Origin: Cohnella phaseoli
GTDB taxonomy: Bacteria; Bacillota; Bacilli; Paenibacillales; Paenibacillaceae
NCBI RefSeq assembly: GCF_003386235.1
Contig: NZ_QRDZ01000037.1
Coordinates: forward strand, 1-64,000
Direction: 5' to 3'
Length of the DNA: 64,000 nt
Below are positions 25,511 to 34,696 of the stretch, in pieces. The notes under the pieces are model-generated. The model was given only the letters and a program-made list of their open reading frames with translations. It did not search any database and was not told the DNA's origin. The stretch's first letter is position 1, and each line of letters opens with the position of its first letter. A program made the translations under genes and the position numbers.

Positions 25511-27421
25511 TTATTCGCTCGCTTTTTCCGTTAGCCGATTCAACAGATTCAACAGCATAACCACGGCTTCGGCCCGGGTTGCATTCCCGTCAGGGTCGAA
25601 TGTAGTCCCGTTTCGTTCGATTCGGATGCCTTCGCGGAGGACGGCCAGTACGGCATCGCGGGCCCAATCCGGAATTCGAGTCGTCTCTGCGAATCCGGCA
25701 TCGGAGGCGGAGCTTACCGGGAACCGGAAAGCTCTGGCGACTACGGCGGCGATTTCGGTCTGGGTCATCTCGCGCCGAGGCCGGAAATTACCGCTAGGAT
25801 AGCCTTCGATCAGCCGGACAAGGTAGGCGCGGTCGATAGCCGTGAGCGCCCAGGTGCCGAACAGCTGCCGGTCTTTGAACGCCGCCGAGTCGCGGCTCGG
25901 CTCGGGAAGCTCTGCAGCGAGGGCGTTGATTAGCATGACAATGAATTCGGCCCGCGAGATCAGACGATCCGGGCGGAAAGAGCCGTCCGGATAGCCCCGG
26001 ACAATGCCCATTGCCGCAGCGAGCTTAATTTCGACTTCTGCCCAATGTCCGGCAATATCCGAAAATGTTTTCGCGGAAGAGCCGGGATCGCCAGGTTGTT
26101 CGGACGTGCCGGGTTCACTTGGCTTCTCGGGCTTGGAAGTCGAGGGTTGTTCCGTTTCTGTCGGTTGTTCGCTTCCCGGCGACGGAGAGGTCCCGCCGTC
26201 GGAAGGAGATGACGAGGAACTGCTGCTGGTGCGGACAGTGCCTCTAAGCTCGGCGCTATCGTTGCCGTAACTATCGTAGGCGACAACGGCAAAGGCATAT
26301 TCGGTACTCTCGGTAAGTCCCGTGGCATTATAGCGATATACGCTGCCGGTTACGGACGTTTCGAGCGACTCGCCCTTGTAAATCCGATAGCCGGCAATCG
26401 GAGAAGAATCGGCAGCTTCCGGCCAACTTAAAGAAACCCCGTTCTTCGATATATCGGAGAAGCTGAGCACAGAGCCGACCGGCCAGACGGGTGCATCGCA
26501 GTTTTTGCGAACCTTGATGTGATATTGGCTTGTCTTGACCCCGTTCGCGGCCGTGACGACGATAGGGATATCGACAGACTCGCTCGTCAAGGCGATAGAT
26601 ACTCCGTCCCCGCTGTCCGACAAACTTCCGTTGATCGTCAAGGTGGCGCCAGTATCGGCCGTTGCGGCTGTCAGTATCAAAGAGTTCGTTGCGCATGCAA
26701 CTGTCGCTTCGTAATCCTCGATAGAGGGTGAAAATGCAGGAACGAGTTCGCCGGACGACAGCGTTAAGCTCTCCAGATCCGCATTGGAGCTTGGTTGAGG
26801 GGGGAGCGTACGAACGGTGAACGTCACCGGCGCTTCCTCGGCCGAACCGTCTCCGCCGAACCATTCGAAAGTCGCGGTGCCGCTTGTATCGGCAGCCGGA
26901 CGATAGATCAGCCCGTCCAGCTCCGAAACGGTAATTATTTGGTTAAGTTGAACGGCTACGCTGTCTAAATACAGTGTTCCGTATACCGAGTCGGTTACCG
27001 TAGCGAACCGGACTCGATCCATAGCGGGCGTGAGTGATGAAGCGTAGTGAGCCGTAAAATCGGATGCCAGGAAGACGAAATCCGTGTTCCTCTCCGTCTC
27101 AAATTCCGTATTCGCGACGCTAGGCCGGAGTACCAGATGAAGCGTCGATTCCTTCTGGATATTATAGTCGGCCAGAGTACGGCCGTCTTCAAGCTCCTTG
27201 CCTGCGAAGATCAACCGTTGCCGTTCGGGCGGGATGCCTTCCTTGTCCTGAATCTTTTGTTTCACTTGCTGAATGGAGTCGCTCGACTCAGTATCGACGG
27301 TTATCGTTTTTCCCGTCAGCGTCTTGACGAACACTTGCATGGCAAAGGCCGAAGTCGGAAAAGCGAGCGTAAACAGTAAAATGAGCGCCATCGTCAGCGC
27401 ATAAGGACTTCGTTTTCTCAT
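25511..27421 (-). CDS. secreted ubiquitin-domain protein with cadherin-like, FN3 and three SLH domains
   Basis: This exported protein has 636 residues. A signal peptide (1-27) ends in S-A-F-A, so cleavage would expose residue 28, which is Met1 of a ubiquitin domain (28-99). That domain matches human ubiquitin at 59 of 72 positions and keeps Lys6, 11, 27, 29, 33, 48 and 63, Leu8, Ile44, Val70 and Gln2/Phe4. After Arg72 the sequence is PSVA, so the LRGG tail needed for conjugation is absent. Next come a beta-rich domain (about 100-205), a cadherin-like beta-sandwich (about 212-306), FN3 (about 310-398), a Ser/Pro/Glu linker (about 399-450) and three SLH repeats (about 451-500, 513-565, 575-630) that would bind cell-wall polymer. 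It is a single-gene unit lying between two mobile elements. Its function is unknown; surface display of ubiquitin is inferred. A weak AGGGGG ribosome site precedes the ATG. Confidence 0.9.
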   Translation of the reverse strand: MRKRSPYALTMALILLFTLAFPTSAFAMQVFVKTLTGKTITVDTESSDSIQQVKQKIQDKEGIPPERQRLIFAGKELEDGRTLADYNIQKESTLHLVLRPSVANTEFETERNTDFVFLASDFTAHYASSLTPAMDRVRFATVTDSVYGTLYLDSVAVQLNQIITVSELDGLIYRPAADTSGTATFEWFGGDGSAEEAPVTFTVRTLPPQPSSNADLESLTLSSGELVPAFSPSIEDYEATVACATNSLILTAATADTGATLTINGSLSDSGDGVSIALTSESVDIPIVVTAANGVKTSQYHIKVRKNCDAPVWPVGSVLSFSDISKNGVSLSWPEAADSSPIAGYRIYKGESLETSVTGSVYRYNATGLTESTEYAFAVVAYDSYGNDSAELRGTVRTSSSSSSSPSDGGTSPSPGSEQPTETEQPSTSKPEKPSEPGTSEQPGDPGSSAKTFSDIAGHWAEVEIKLAAAMGIVRGYPDGSFRPDRLISRAEFIVMLINALAAELPEPSRDSAAFKDRQLFGTWALTAIDRAYLVRLIEGYPSGNFRPRREMTQTEIAAVVARAFRFPVSSASDAGFAETTRIPDWARDAVLAVLREGIRIERNGTTFDPDGNATRAEAVVMLLNLLNRLTEKASE

Positions 27422-27525
27422 TTAACGATTTTCCCCCTGTCGAGATAGAATAGACTGTATTTGCGCGTCACTGGTTTATTTTACTATAGCCAAGCTGCTC
27501 TCGGAGAAAAATTTGTCGATTTTTC

Positions 27526-27681
27526 TAGGGCGTGTATGCATACTCCGAGGATAGTAGATTTGGCCGAATTTTCGTTCCATGCAAGGAACTTTTGTGAAGG
27601 CGTACCGGAGGTACGTCAAGCAAAAGTGACGAAGCAGGGGAGGTGAAAGATGCCCCTGAGCGGGTTTGCATACACGCCCTA
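27526..27681. mobile_element. 156-bp MITE, copy 1, flanked by TA
   Basis: Ends are TA-GGGCGTGTATGCA and TGCATACACGCCC-TA, a near-perfect terminal inverted repeat with a TA on each side. The interior is about 95 percent identical to the inverted copy at 45857-46010 and includes the palindrome CGTACCGGAGGTACG. It encodes no protein. It lies about 100 bases upstream of the ubiquitin-SLH gene. TA duplication is typical of IS630/Tc1-like transposition, so it is probably moved by such a transposase elsewhere in the genome. Confidence 0.88.
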
Positions 27682-27685
27682 GACG

Positions 27686-27735
27686 AAAAAAGCTGCCTCG
27701 AAGCGAAAGCGATCGCTTCAAAGACAGCTTTTTTT
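27686..27735 (-). terminator. bidirectional terminator after the GH32 gene
   Basis: A long hairpin with arms AAAAAAGCTGCCTCGAAGCG and CGCTTCAAAGACAGCTTTTTTT has T-runs on both strands. It lies just past the stop of the 27753-30536 gene and can end that minus-strand operon. Together with the MITE it accounts for the gap between 27422 and 27752. Confidence 0.85.
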
Positions 27736-27752
27736 ATATGCGAGACTCGTGT

Positions 27753-30536
27753 TTACTCATTCAGCTCATAGACTTTGACATTGCCGAACGTCGCTCCCCC
27801 GCCGGAAGAGAACAGCCGGATATCGGAGCTGTCGAGCGATTTGGAGATGCGGGCCGCCAGCGCGTACTTGTCGTTCACGAACACTTCCAGAATGTCGCCT
27901 TCGGAGATCAGGCGCAGCGTATTCGTGCCGTCCAAGTCTCCGGCTGCGACCGGGATCTGGCTGAAGTTCGTCCAATTGCCCGTTCCGGTCGTATCGCGTC
28001 GTACCCTGATCAGGTTGTTGGCCCTATCCAGGGAGATTTCAAAGCCGTAAGGCGACGTCGCGCCTTTGTCGATCAGAAGGCCGGCGCGGTCGGCGCTGCC
28101 CGACATGGACACCGTCATGTCTGCGTCGAAGCGGTTGTAATCCCCCGGAAGCTTGGCGATGGAAAACCCGGCTCCGGAGGAGGAGAACGTACCGGAGCCG
28201 AACGTCCAGCTTCCCGTTTCCGCAGAAGGGCTGCTTACGCCTCCGTACAGCGCTCCTCCGCGGATCGCGGAAGAGAAGGTCGTTTCCAGCTTGACGCCCA
28301 GCATGCCTCCCGGCAGAGCGTACAGCTCCCTCGGAAAGCCGATATGTCCGCCCCAAGCGTTGCCGGTCGCCTGCTGCGGAATCCAGCCGAGCATAATCCA
28401 TTTCGCGCCGTCGTAGAACACCTGCGCCGCCGCCAAGTCTTCGCCTTCTAGGGAATGGGCGGTTTTGGACGCCCAGTTGTCTGCGTCGATGGAGGTATTC
28501 AGATCGCCGATCCAGTACGTCGGGCCGCCGACCCAATGCGCGGTCTGACGGGCGATGCTGGCCATCAAGTACCAGCGGTTGTCCAGCTTGAACATCTGCG
28601 CGACCTCGGGCTCCTGAGCCGAGCCGACAGGGACGCCGGAATTCGGGAACCGGATCAGATCGGTCTGGGTTCCCCAGCTCGTGAGCGAGCTGCCGACGGA
28701 GCTGGTCAGCCCAATGGACACGTCCATGCCCGAGCCGATGCCCCAGTCCTGATTGGAGCGATACGCCGAGCTGACCATCCGGTATACGCCGGCGTCGGGG
28801 TCCCAGAACACGTAAGGATCGCGAGCCCCGGCCGTATACGGCGTCATGGAGTTGGCTATATCGTACGATGAGGAAGCATTGCTCCACTCCGTCAGATCCA
28901 AGCTTTCGCTTCCCTTCATTTCGGTACCGTTGCCGTAATAGCTGCGATAGACGCTGCCGTCCTTGAACACGCCAAGCGCATAGTAGTTCTGGTAGGGAGC
29001 CGAACCCGAACGGGTCAAGGCAACCGGCTGCCAGCTTTTATAGTCGGTCGTCGTCACCAGCGCAGGCTCGAAGGTGCCGGGCTTCAAATAATAGAGATAC
29101 AGCGTTCCGTTTTCCCAGTAGGGATGAACGTCTCCGATATAGTGGGAGGGATGTTTGTAATGCAGCTTGATTCCCGGCCCTCCCGATTGATAATCGATCT
29201 GGGGGTCCCAATACGTCGAATCATTGTCGATCGTCGATTTGCGGTTCAGTACGAAGCGGATTTCGTCTCCGGGCTTCACATAGGTCAATACGCCAGGATT
29301 GACCCCGACGCTATCTTTGTAGGAGATGCTCTGCCAGCCGGAGGCCGGCCAAATCTGCGTGTCGTTCTTCAGAATCCGGGCTTGAACGCCGTCTCCTCCG
29401 CTCAGGTCGCGTTTGCGTATGACTCCCGCGATGTTTACGGTTCCTTCCATCGGGCTGACGAATGCGCGAACCGTATCGGTGGATATTCCAGGGTGAACGG
29501 TGTCCGCGCCATTCCAGCCGATCAGGGCGTAGGAACTGCGGCCGAGCCAGGCATGGAAGCTCGACGAATCATAGGTCATCGGCGCGTAGGCAGAACCGTC
29601 CCAATCGCGGTAAAACCAATGGTCGCTTCCTTGCATTGAGGACGAATATCCTTCGGAAGCGATGAATCGGCTTTTCAGCCCTGTGCCGATGCTGAAGCGG
29701 ATTTTGGACGAGGACGAGAACACGTTCCCCGATACCGTTCGTTCGGCGACGATCTCCAGCACATATCTTCCGGACGCCGTAATCGAAGAGCCGCTGGTGA
29801 AGGCGGCGGGAGCGCCGCCATCCTTGGCCAACGTAGCGTACGAAGTCGTTCCGGTCGGATCGGTCCAGGAAGGGGCCGCAGAAGGATATGCGCCGCCGTC
29901 AGCCACACCGGTTACTGCGGGACGATCCGGAGCGTCGGAGGACGAATAGGCTACGTTAGGGTCCCAATAGGTGCTGTCATTATTGATGTTGCCGTTGCGA
30001 TTCAGCACGAAGCGCAGCCGATCTCCGCGGGTCACCTGGACGCTAAGCGAATGGTTGACGCCGACGTCGTCGTTATAGGCGATGCTCTGCCAGCCCGAAG
30101 TCGGCCAGATCTGCGTCCCGTTCTTCAAGATTCGCGCTTGCACGCCATCCCCGCCGTTCAGGTCGCGCTTGCGCACGTTGCCTGTGACCGACACCTGGCC
30201 GTCGGCGGGCGCTTCGAAGGTCAGCGCCGTATCGGTGGCCGTGCCGGGATGCAGCGTGTCCGGGCTGTTCCACCCGATCAGGCTGTAGCCGCTTCGTCCC
30301 TGCCAGGCGCGAAAGCTGGCGTCCTCGTAAGCCATCGGCGCGTAGTTGCTGCCATTCCAATCCTCGTAGATCCATCCGTCAACGCCCTGCACTCCGGTTG
30401 TTCTGAACGCATCCGAAGCCGTAAAGCTTTGACCCGTCCATCCGCTTGCCGATACGCGCTCGGGCGCGAAGGGAACGAGGGAGAAACCAAGACCTGCAAC
30501 AAGAAGAAGCTTGATCGCTTTCCGGTAACCGAACAT
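27753..30536 (-). CDS. secreted GH32-family beta-fructosidase-like enzyme with duplicated N-terminal domain
   Basis: This exported protein of 927 residues has a signal peptide (about 1-31). Two copies of a beta-sandwich module follow (about 33-197 and 285-450), each with NGGDGVQARILKN or SGGDGVQARILKN, then W-P, then NNDSTYWDP or DNDSTYWDP. A five-bladed-propeller catalytic domain of GH32 type (about 455-760) and a C-terminal sandwich come next. The nucleophile region reads YIGDVHPYW instead of the usual WMNDPNG, keeping the aspartate. The stabiliser motif is ARDPYVF and the acid/base region AQEPEVAQMF. It probably releases fructose from levan, inulin or fructosides. It is the last gene of the LacI-controlled operon. 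Confidence 0.83.
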   Translation of the reverse strand: MFGYRKAIKLLLVAGLGFSLVPFAPERVSASGWTGQSFTASDAFRTTGVQGVDGWIYEDWNGSNYAPMAYEDASFRAWQGRSGYSLIGWNSPDTLHPGTATDTALTFEAPADGQVSVTGNVRKRDLNGGDGVQARILKNGTQIWPTSGWQSIAYNDDVGVNHSLSVQVTRGDRLRFVLNRNGNINNDSTYWDPNVAYSSSDAPDRPAVTGVADGGAYPSAAPSWTDPTGTTSYATLAKDGGAPAAFTSGSSITASGRYVLEIVAERTVSGNVFSSSSKIRFSIGTGLKSRFIASEGYSSSMQGSDHWFYRDWDGSAYAPMTYDSSSFHAWLGRSSYALIGWNGADTVHPGISTDTVRAFVSPMEGTVNIAGVIRKRDLSGGDGVQARILKNDTQIWPASGWQSISYKDSVGVNPGVLTYVKPGDEIRFVLNRKSTIDNDSTYWDPQIDYQSGGPGIKLHYKHPSHYIGDVHPYWENGTLYLYYLKPGTFEPALVTTTDYKSWQPVALTRSGSAPYQNYYALGVFKDGSVYRSYYGNGTEMKGSESLDLTEWSNASSSYDIANSMTPYTAGARDPYVFWDPDAGVYRMVSSAYRSNQDWGIGSGMDVSIGLTSSVGSSLTSWGTQTDLIRFPNSGVPVGSAQEPEVAQMFKLDNRWYLMASIARQTAHWVGGPTYWIGDLNTSIDADNWASKTAHSLEGEDLAAAQVFYDGAKWIMLGWIPQQATGNAWGGHIGFPRELYALPGGMLGVKLETTFSSAIRGGALYGGVSSPSAETGSWTFGSGTFSSSGAGFSIAKLPGDYNRFDADMTVSMSGSADRAGLLIDKGATSPYGFEISLDRANNLIRVRRDTTGTGNWTNFSQIPVAAGDLDGTNTLRLISEGDILEVFVNDKYALAARISKSLDSSDIRLFSSGGGATFGNVKVYELNE

Positions 30537-30559
30537 ATTCGTTCCTCCGAATCTTCGAT

Positions 30560-32926
30560 TTATTGGGCCAACTCTTGCCGGCCGAGCAATCTGTAAAGCT
30601 TGGCGGCGCTAAAAACGGACCCGGAAGGCGAGACGGCCGCATCTCCGGAATCGAAAAGAGAGAGCGTGGCTTGGCGAACAGGCTCCATCAACCGGGCGGC
30701 CAAAGCGTAGCGTTCGTTGACGAACAGCTCCGCGATGTCGTTTTCCACGATGAGCCGCGCCCGTACTGCTTCAGTTGAACCAAGTTCAACCTGCAGCTCG
30801 CTGTGCACGACGTCGTCGCTGCGGATGCGCAGCTTTCCGTCGGCCGGGTCCAATTCGACCGTGACCGGCCGCTCGGAGCCGTCGCTCACAATACGCACGC
30901 CTCCAACGGCATCTGAGTCCGATGGCTGCCACTCAAACGTGAGGTCGAAGCGGTCGTAACGCCCCGGAATAGCGGCCTCCAGATTTCCAACGGCCGAGGG
31001 AGACGTATCTAGCGTTGCAGGAAGCGGCAAGCGTCCGCCGCGAATGGCTTGGCCGACGGAATCGGGGAGCCTGACGTCGAACAAACCGTCCGGACGTCGC
31101 ACGAGCTCTCGGGGAAGGGCAATGTCGCCGCCCCAATGCTGGTAGCCGATCGTTTCGACGTCCCGCAGCGGAATCCAGCCGAACAGCAGCGGATGGCCGC
31201 CCTTCGGAAACGCGATCTGGGCGGCGGCCAAATCCTCTCCGTCCAGCAGCTGCTTGTCCGCCTCCAGCCAAGGACCGTGAGGCGAATCGGCGACAAGGCT
31301 GGTCGTCGGACCGACTCGGTGATCGTATACGCTGAAGATCAAATACCACTTTCCTTCGTGCTTGAACATCTGCGGCACTTCCGGGTCTCCGATATTTCCC
31401 GGAGCGTACAGATCGCCCATCCCGGTCCAGCTCTTCAGATCGGGAGACACCGCATAGCAGACGGAGCCTTCGGGTCCGTTCTGATCGCCGCCTTTGCGGC
31501 AGGTCATGACGGCCCAGTATTGGCCGTCGTCTTCGTTGCGGAACACGAACGGGTCGCGTTGAACCGCGTATCCCGGCTGAGGAGGAATGTCGTACTCCGA
31601 GCCGGCGGCGTACCAGGTTTGCAGATCCGTGCTGTAGGCGCTGCGCATCACATTGCCGTCCGTGCCGGAGTAGCTGCGGTAGACGCCCGCCTGCTCGTCG
31701 TAGAAGACGCCAAGCACGAACCACGGCTTGACCGGAGAGACAGCAGCGTCTCTTTTTAGCGTCAGCGAAGCCTCCTCATAACGCAGCATGTCGCGCGAGG
31801 TGAGCAGCGCCGCTTCGTAGCCGCCCCCGGGCTGGAGATAGTACATGTTTAGCGTACCGTCCTCGGCGAAGTAGGGATGGACGTCTCCGATCTCATGCTC
31901 GGAATGCCTGAAATGGAGCGGAACGGTTGGCAGCTCTCCGTAAGAAAGAGAGGGAGTCCATGAGATGCTCTTCCCTGGGGAATCGCCCTCGATCCGGAAC
32001 GTGACGCGATCTCCGGCCTCGACCGGCAGTCGGAACCAGACCGCGTAAGCCTCGGGCTCCGACTGTTCGTCGCGCCATGCGGCCTCCATCCCCGCTAAAG
32101 GCCATGCGACCTGATCGTTTAACAGTACGCTGATCTTAATGAAAGAACCTGCGCTCCCCTGCGTCAGCAGGGCGGCATCTCCGGCAATGTCGAGCTCCCC
32201 GGACGAAGGAGCCGTGAAAGAACGATCGTAGAAGTCGCCGGACCGGGATACGCTCCAGAGCTTTCCGTCGGCTTCCTCTCCAGGCTGCGGAGCGGTATAG
32301 AACGGAACGATCGGCGAAACCTCGGTCGGGCCGAATTCGGCTTCGGACATCAATGTGAGCACCCCCGCTTTCCCTTGTGTAATGGCTGCGTCTCTCGTTT
32401 CGATGAGAGGTTGCTCCCCGTCGCCCGCATACACGCGAATGCGATCGCCGGACGCTTCGATGCGGAGGGGCAGCGCTGCTCTATCAGGTACGCTTAGCTC
32501 GGCAAAACCGATGGACGCTGCGATGCCTTGAACCTTGCGAAACAGCTCCAACGTGGGAGACGGATAGACGAAAGATTCGCTGCGGACGATCAAATAGTAG
32601 TAATCCTCAGGCGAAGCGTAGCGAAACAGAACCCCGGCCTGAAACTCGCCGCCGGTCAGCGCGACGGAGGAGCGAAGCTCGTAGTCCGCCCATATCTCCT
32701 CCCCGGCAACCGCGATCGCCGTCCCGGACGAGTCGGACTGAACGAACGAGCCGTCTTGCCGCTCTGTCCAGCTTCCTCCGAGCCGTTCCCACTTCCAGGA
32801 GGGAGAGCCCAAGAGGAAGGGCGTTTTGTCTCCCGCATCTCCATCCTTGCCATCGTTGCTGCAGGCCGACAGCAGGAAGACGAATAGCGCCAAGGCGACG
32901 CCGCAAGCGCCAAAACGCGCGTTCAT
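30560..32926 (-). CDS. GH32-family lipoprotein, cell-surface beta-fructosidase-like
   Basis: This surface lipoprotein of 788 residues has lipobox L-S-A-C with cysteine 22. An N-terminal sandwich region (about 30-330) precedes the GH32-type propeller with EIGDVHPYF (nucleophile aspartate), QRDPFVF (stabiliser) and GDPEVPQMF (acid/base glutamate). A C-terminal sandwich follows. The catalytic part is a paralogue of the neighbouring 27753-30536 enzyme, but here only one N-terminal module is seen. Anchoring to the membrane would put the released sugar next to the transporter encoded upstream. Five bases separate it from the permease stop at 32931. Confidence 0.83.
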   Translation of the reverse strand: MNARFGACGVALALFVFLLSACSNDGKDGDAGDKTPFLLGSPSWKWERLGGSWTERQDGSFVQSDSSGTAIAVAGEEIWADYELRSSVALTGGEFQAGVLFRYASPEDYYYLIVRSESFVYPSPTLELFRKVQGIAASIGFAELSVPDRAALPLRIEASGDRIRVYAGDGEQPLIETRDAAITQGKAGVLTLMSEAEFGPTEVSPIVPFYTAPQPGEEADGKLWSVSRSGDFYDRSFTAPSSGELDIAGDAALLTQGSAGSFIKISVLLNDQVAWPLAGMEAAWRDEQSEPEAYAVWFRLPVEAGDRVTFRIEGDSPGKSISWTPSLSYGELPTVPLHFRHSEHEIGDVHPYFAEDGTLNMYYLQPGGGYEAALLTSRDMLRYEEASLTLKRDAAVSPVKPWFVLGVFYDEQAGVYRSYSGTDGNVMRSAYSTDLQTWYAAGSEYDIPPQPGYAVQRDPFVFRNEDDGQYWAVMTCRKGGDQNGPEGSVCYAVSPDLKSWTGMGDLYAPGNIGDPEVPQMFKHEGKWYLIFSVYDHRVGPTTSLVADSPHGPWLEADKQLLDGEDLAAAQIAFPKGGHPLLFGWIPLRDVETIGYQHWGGDIALPRELVRRPDGLFDVRLPDSVGQAIRGGRLPLPATLDTSPSAVGNLEAAIPGRYDRFDLTFEWQPSDSDAVGGVRIVSDGSERPVTVELDPADGKLRIRSDDVVHSELQVELGSTEAVRARLIVENDIAELFVNERYALAARLMEPVRQATLSLFDSGDAAVSPSGSVFSAAKLYRLLGRQELAQ

Positions 32927-32930
32927 GCCG

Positions 32931-33761
32931 TCACCCCTTCACCGAGCCTGACATCACGCCTTGAACGAAATATTTGGTTCCGAATACGAACAGCAGCAAG
33001 ATCGGGATGGCCGAAATGACGTTTCCAGCCATCAGATAGCCGACTTTGGTTTGATACTGGGTCGTAAAATATTGCAGCCCGATCGCCACCGTGCGCAAGC
33101 CGTCCTCGCTGATCGTAATCAGCGGCCAGACGTAGTCGTTCCATACACCGACAGCGGTCAAGATTGCAACCGTCACGGCCATGGAGCGGGTGAGTGGCAG
33201 GATGATCGACCAGAACACTTGAAGCTCGGATGCTCCGTCAATGCGCGCCGATTCGAAAATCTCCCGAGGCATGCCCTCGATATAGTTGCGCATAATGAAG
33301 ATGCCGATGATCTGTCCTCCGGTGATATACGGGATCAGAAGCACGAGCCAGTTGTTAAGCAGCCCGAGCGATTTGTAGAGCACGAAGGAAGGGGCCAGCG
33401 TCAAAATATCGGGAATCAGCATCAGCAGGAACAGGAGAACGAACAGAACCTCCTTGCCCCAGAAATACATTTTCGCGAAGGCGTATCCGGTCAGCGTGGA
33501 CAGGATGACGACTCCGACGACCGACAGCAGCGTGATCAGAACGGAATTGACCATGTATTTGTCGATCACGTCCCAGGCATGGCTGTAATTGCTCCAGTAA
33601 TATTCTCCGGGAAAAACGGACCACCAGCTGCTGAAAATTTGCACGTCGGACTTATACGAGGAAACGAACAGAAATACGAAAGGATATACGCTGAGCAGAC
33701 AGATGATCCACAGCGTCAGGTGGTTGGCGCCGAGCAGCAGTCGCTTGGTCAGATTAGTCAT
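32931..33761 (-). CDS. sugar ABC transporter permease, MalG/AraQ-like
   Basis: This CUT1 permease of 276 residues has six helices, the EAA loop FESARIDGASELQVFW followed by ILPLTR, and the ending FVQGVMSGSVKG. It overlaps its partner gene at 33754 by eight bases, indicating translational coupling. It belongs to the operon binding protein, MalF-like permease, MalG-like permease, GH32 lipoprotein, GH32 enzyme. It probably imports short fructans or a fructose-containing oligosaccharide. Confidence 0.9.
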   Translation of the reverse strand: MTNLTKRLLLGANHLTLWIICLLSVYPFVFLFVSSYKSDVQIFSSWWSVFPGEYYWSNYSHAWDVIDKYMVNSVLITLLSVVGVVILSTLTGYAFAKMYFWGKEVLFVLLFLLMLIPDILTLAPSFVLYKSLGLLNNWLVLLIPYITGGQIIGIFIMRNYIEGMPREIFESARIDGASELQVFWSIILPLTRSMAVTVAILTAVGVWNDYVWPLITISEDGLRTVAIGLQYFTTQYQTKVGYLMAGNVISAIPILLLFVFGTKYFVQGVMSGSVKG

Positions 33762-34671
33762 GGAGATCCCCCCTTTTCGTCAGCCGGATCATGAGCCAGG
33801 ACAGCAGAGCGGATACGAGCAGCAGCACGACGCCGATGGCGGAGGCGTAGCCGAACCGCAGGAAGACAAACGAGTTTTGGTAGATCCATACCCCGGGAGA
33901 CAAAGTGGCGTAAGCGGGACCGCCGTTCGTCAGGAAGATCAGAAACCCGTAGCTCTTCAGCGAGTCGAGTACGGTCAGCACGAGCAGGATGCGCGTCTGC
34001 GTCTGGACAAGCGGCAGCTCGATCGAGAGAAAACGCCGCCAGAACCCCGCGCCGTCCAATCTGGCCGATTCAAGCAGGGACGAGTCGATACCCTGAAAGC
34101 CGGCCAGATAGATCAGGAAGGCGATTCCGCCCGCCCAGGGAAAGCCGATAAACAGCACCGAGCCGAGCGCCATCGACGGATCGCCCAGCCAGTTGTGCGC
34201 CCACGATTCCAGTCCGAGCTGGGCGAACAGCGTGTTGAATACGCCTTTCGGCGCGTACATGTTTTTCCATACGTAGCCCATCACGATCCAAGGAACCGTC
34301 ATCGGCAGCAGCAGCATGATCCGGTAGGTTCGGGTCGCCCAGCCCGAAGTCAGCGCAAACATCAGTCTGGCGACGAGCAGAGGAAGTGTTACGATCTTCA
34401 GAATCGATACGACGGTGATGACGATTTGATTGCGCGCCGCTTTGCCGAGCTCGGCGTCGCCGGTAAACATGCGCTTGTAGTTGTCCAGCCCCGCGAAGCT
34501 TGTAGACTGGCCGTCCCAATGGAAGAACGACTTGTGCAGCGCCTGCAGGAACGGATAATAGGAAAAAACGAGAATCAGAGCGAACGTAGGCAGAATAAGC
34601 AAATAACCTTTGCCGCTCTTCGCCAGCTTGCGCAGCAGGCCGTCGGCCGAGAAGCCGCGAGTGCCTTGCAT
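33754..34671 (-). CDS. sugar ABC transporter permease, MalF/AraP-like
   Basis: This permease of 305 residues carries the EAA loop LESARLDGAGFWRRF followed by IELPLVQ. The N-terminus is cytoplasmic and there is a large first extracytoplasmic loop, as in MalF/UgpA-type subunits. It pairs with the 32931-33761 product. A perfect 12-bp stem-loop lies between it and the upstream binding-protein gene, probably setting a lower level than the binding protein. Confidence 0.9.
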   Translation of the reverse strand: MQGTRGFSADGLLRKLAKSGKGYLLILPTFALILVFSYYPFLQALHKSFFHWDGQSTSFAGLDNYKRMFTGDAELGKAARNQIVITVVSILKIVTLPLLVARLMFALTSGWATRTYRIMLLLPMTVPWIVMGYVWKNMYAPKGVFNTLFAQLGLESWAHNWLGDPSMALGSVLFIGFPWAGGIAFLIYLAGFQGIDSSLLESARLDGAGFWRRFLSIELPLVQTQTRILLVLTVLDSLKSYGFLIFLTNGGPAYATLSPGVWIYQNSFVFLRFGYASAIGVVLLLVSALLSWLMIRLTKRGDLHD

Positions 34672-34696
34672 GGGACCACCCCTTTATCGATGCTTA

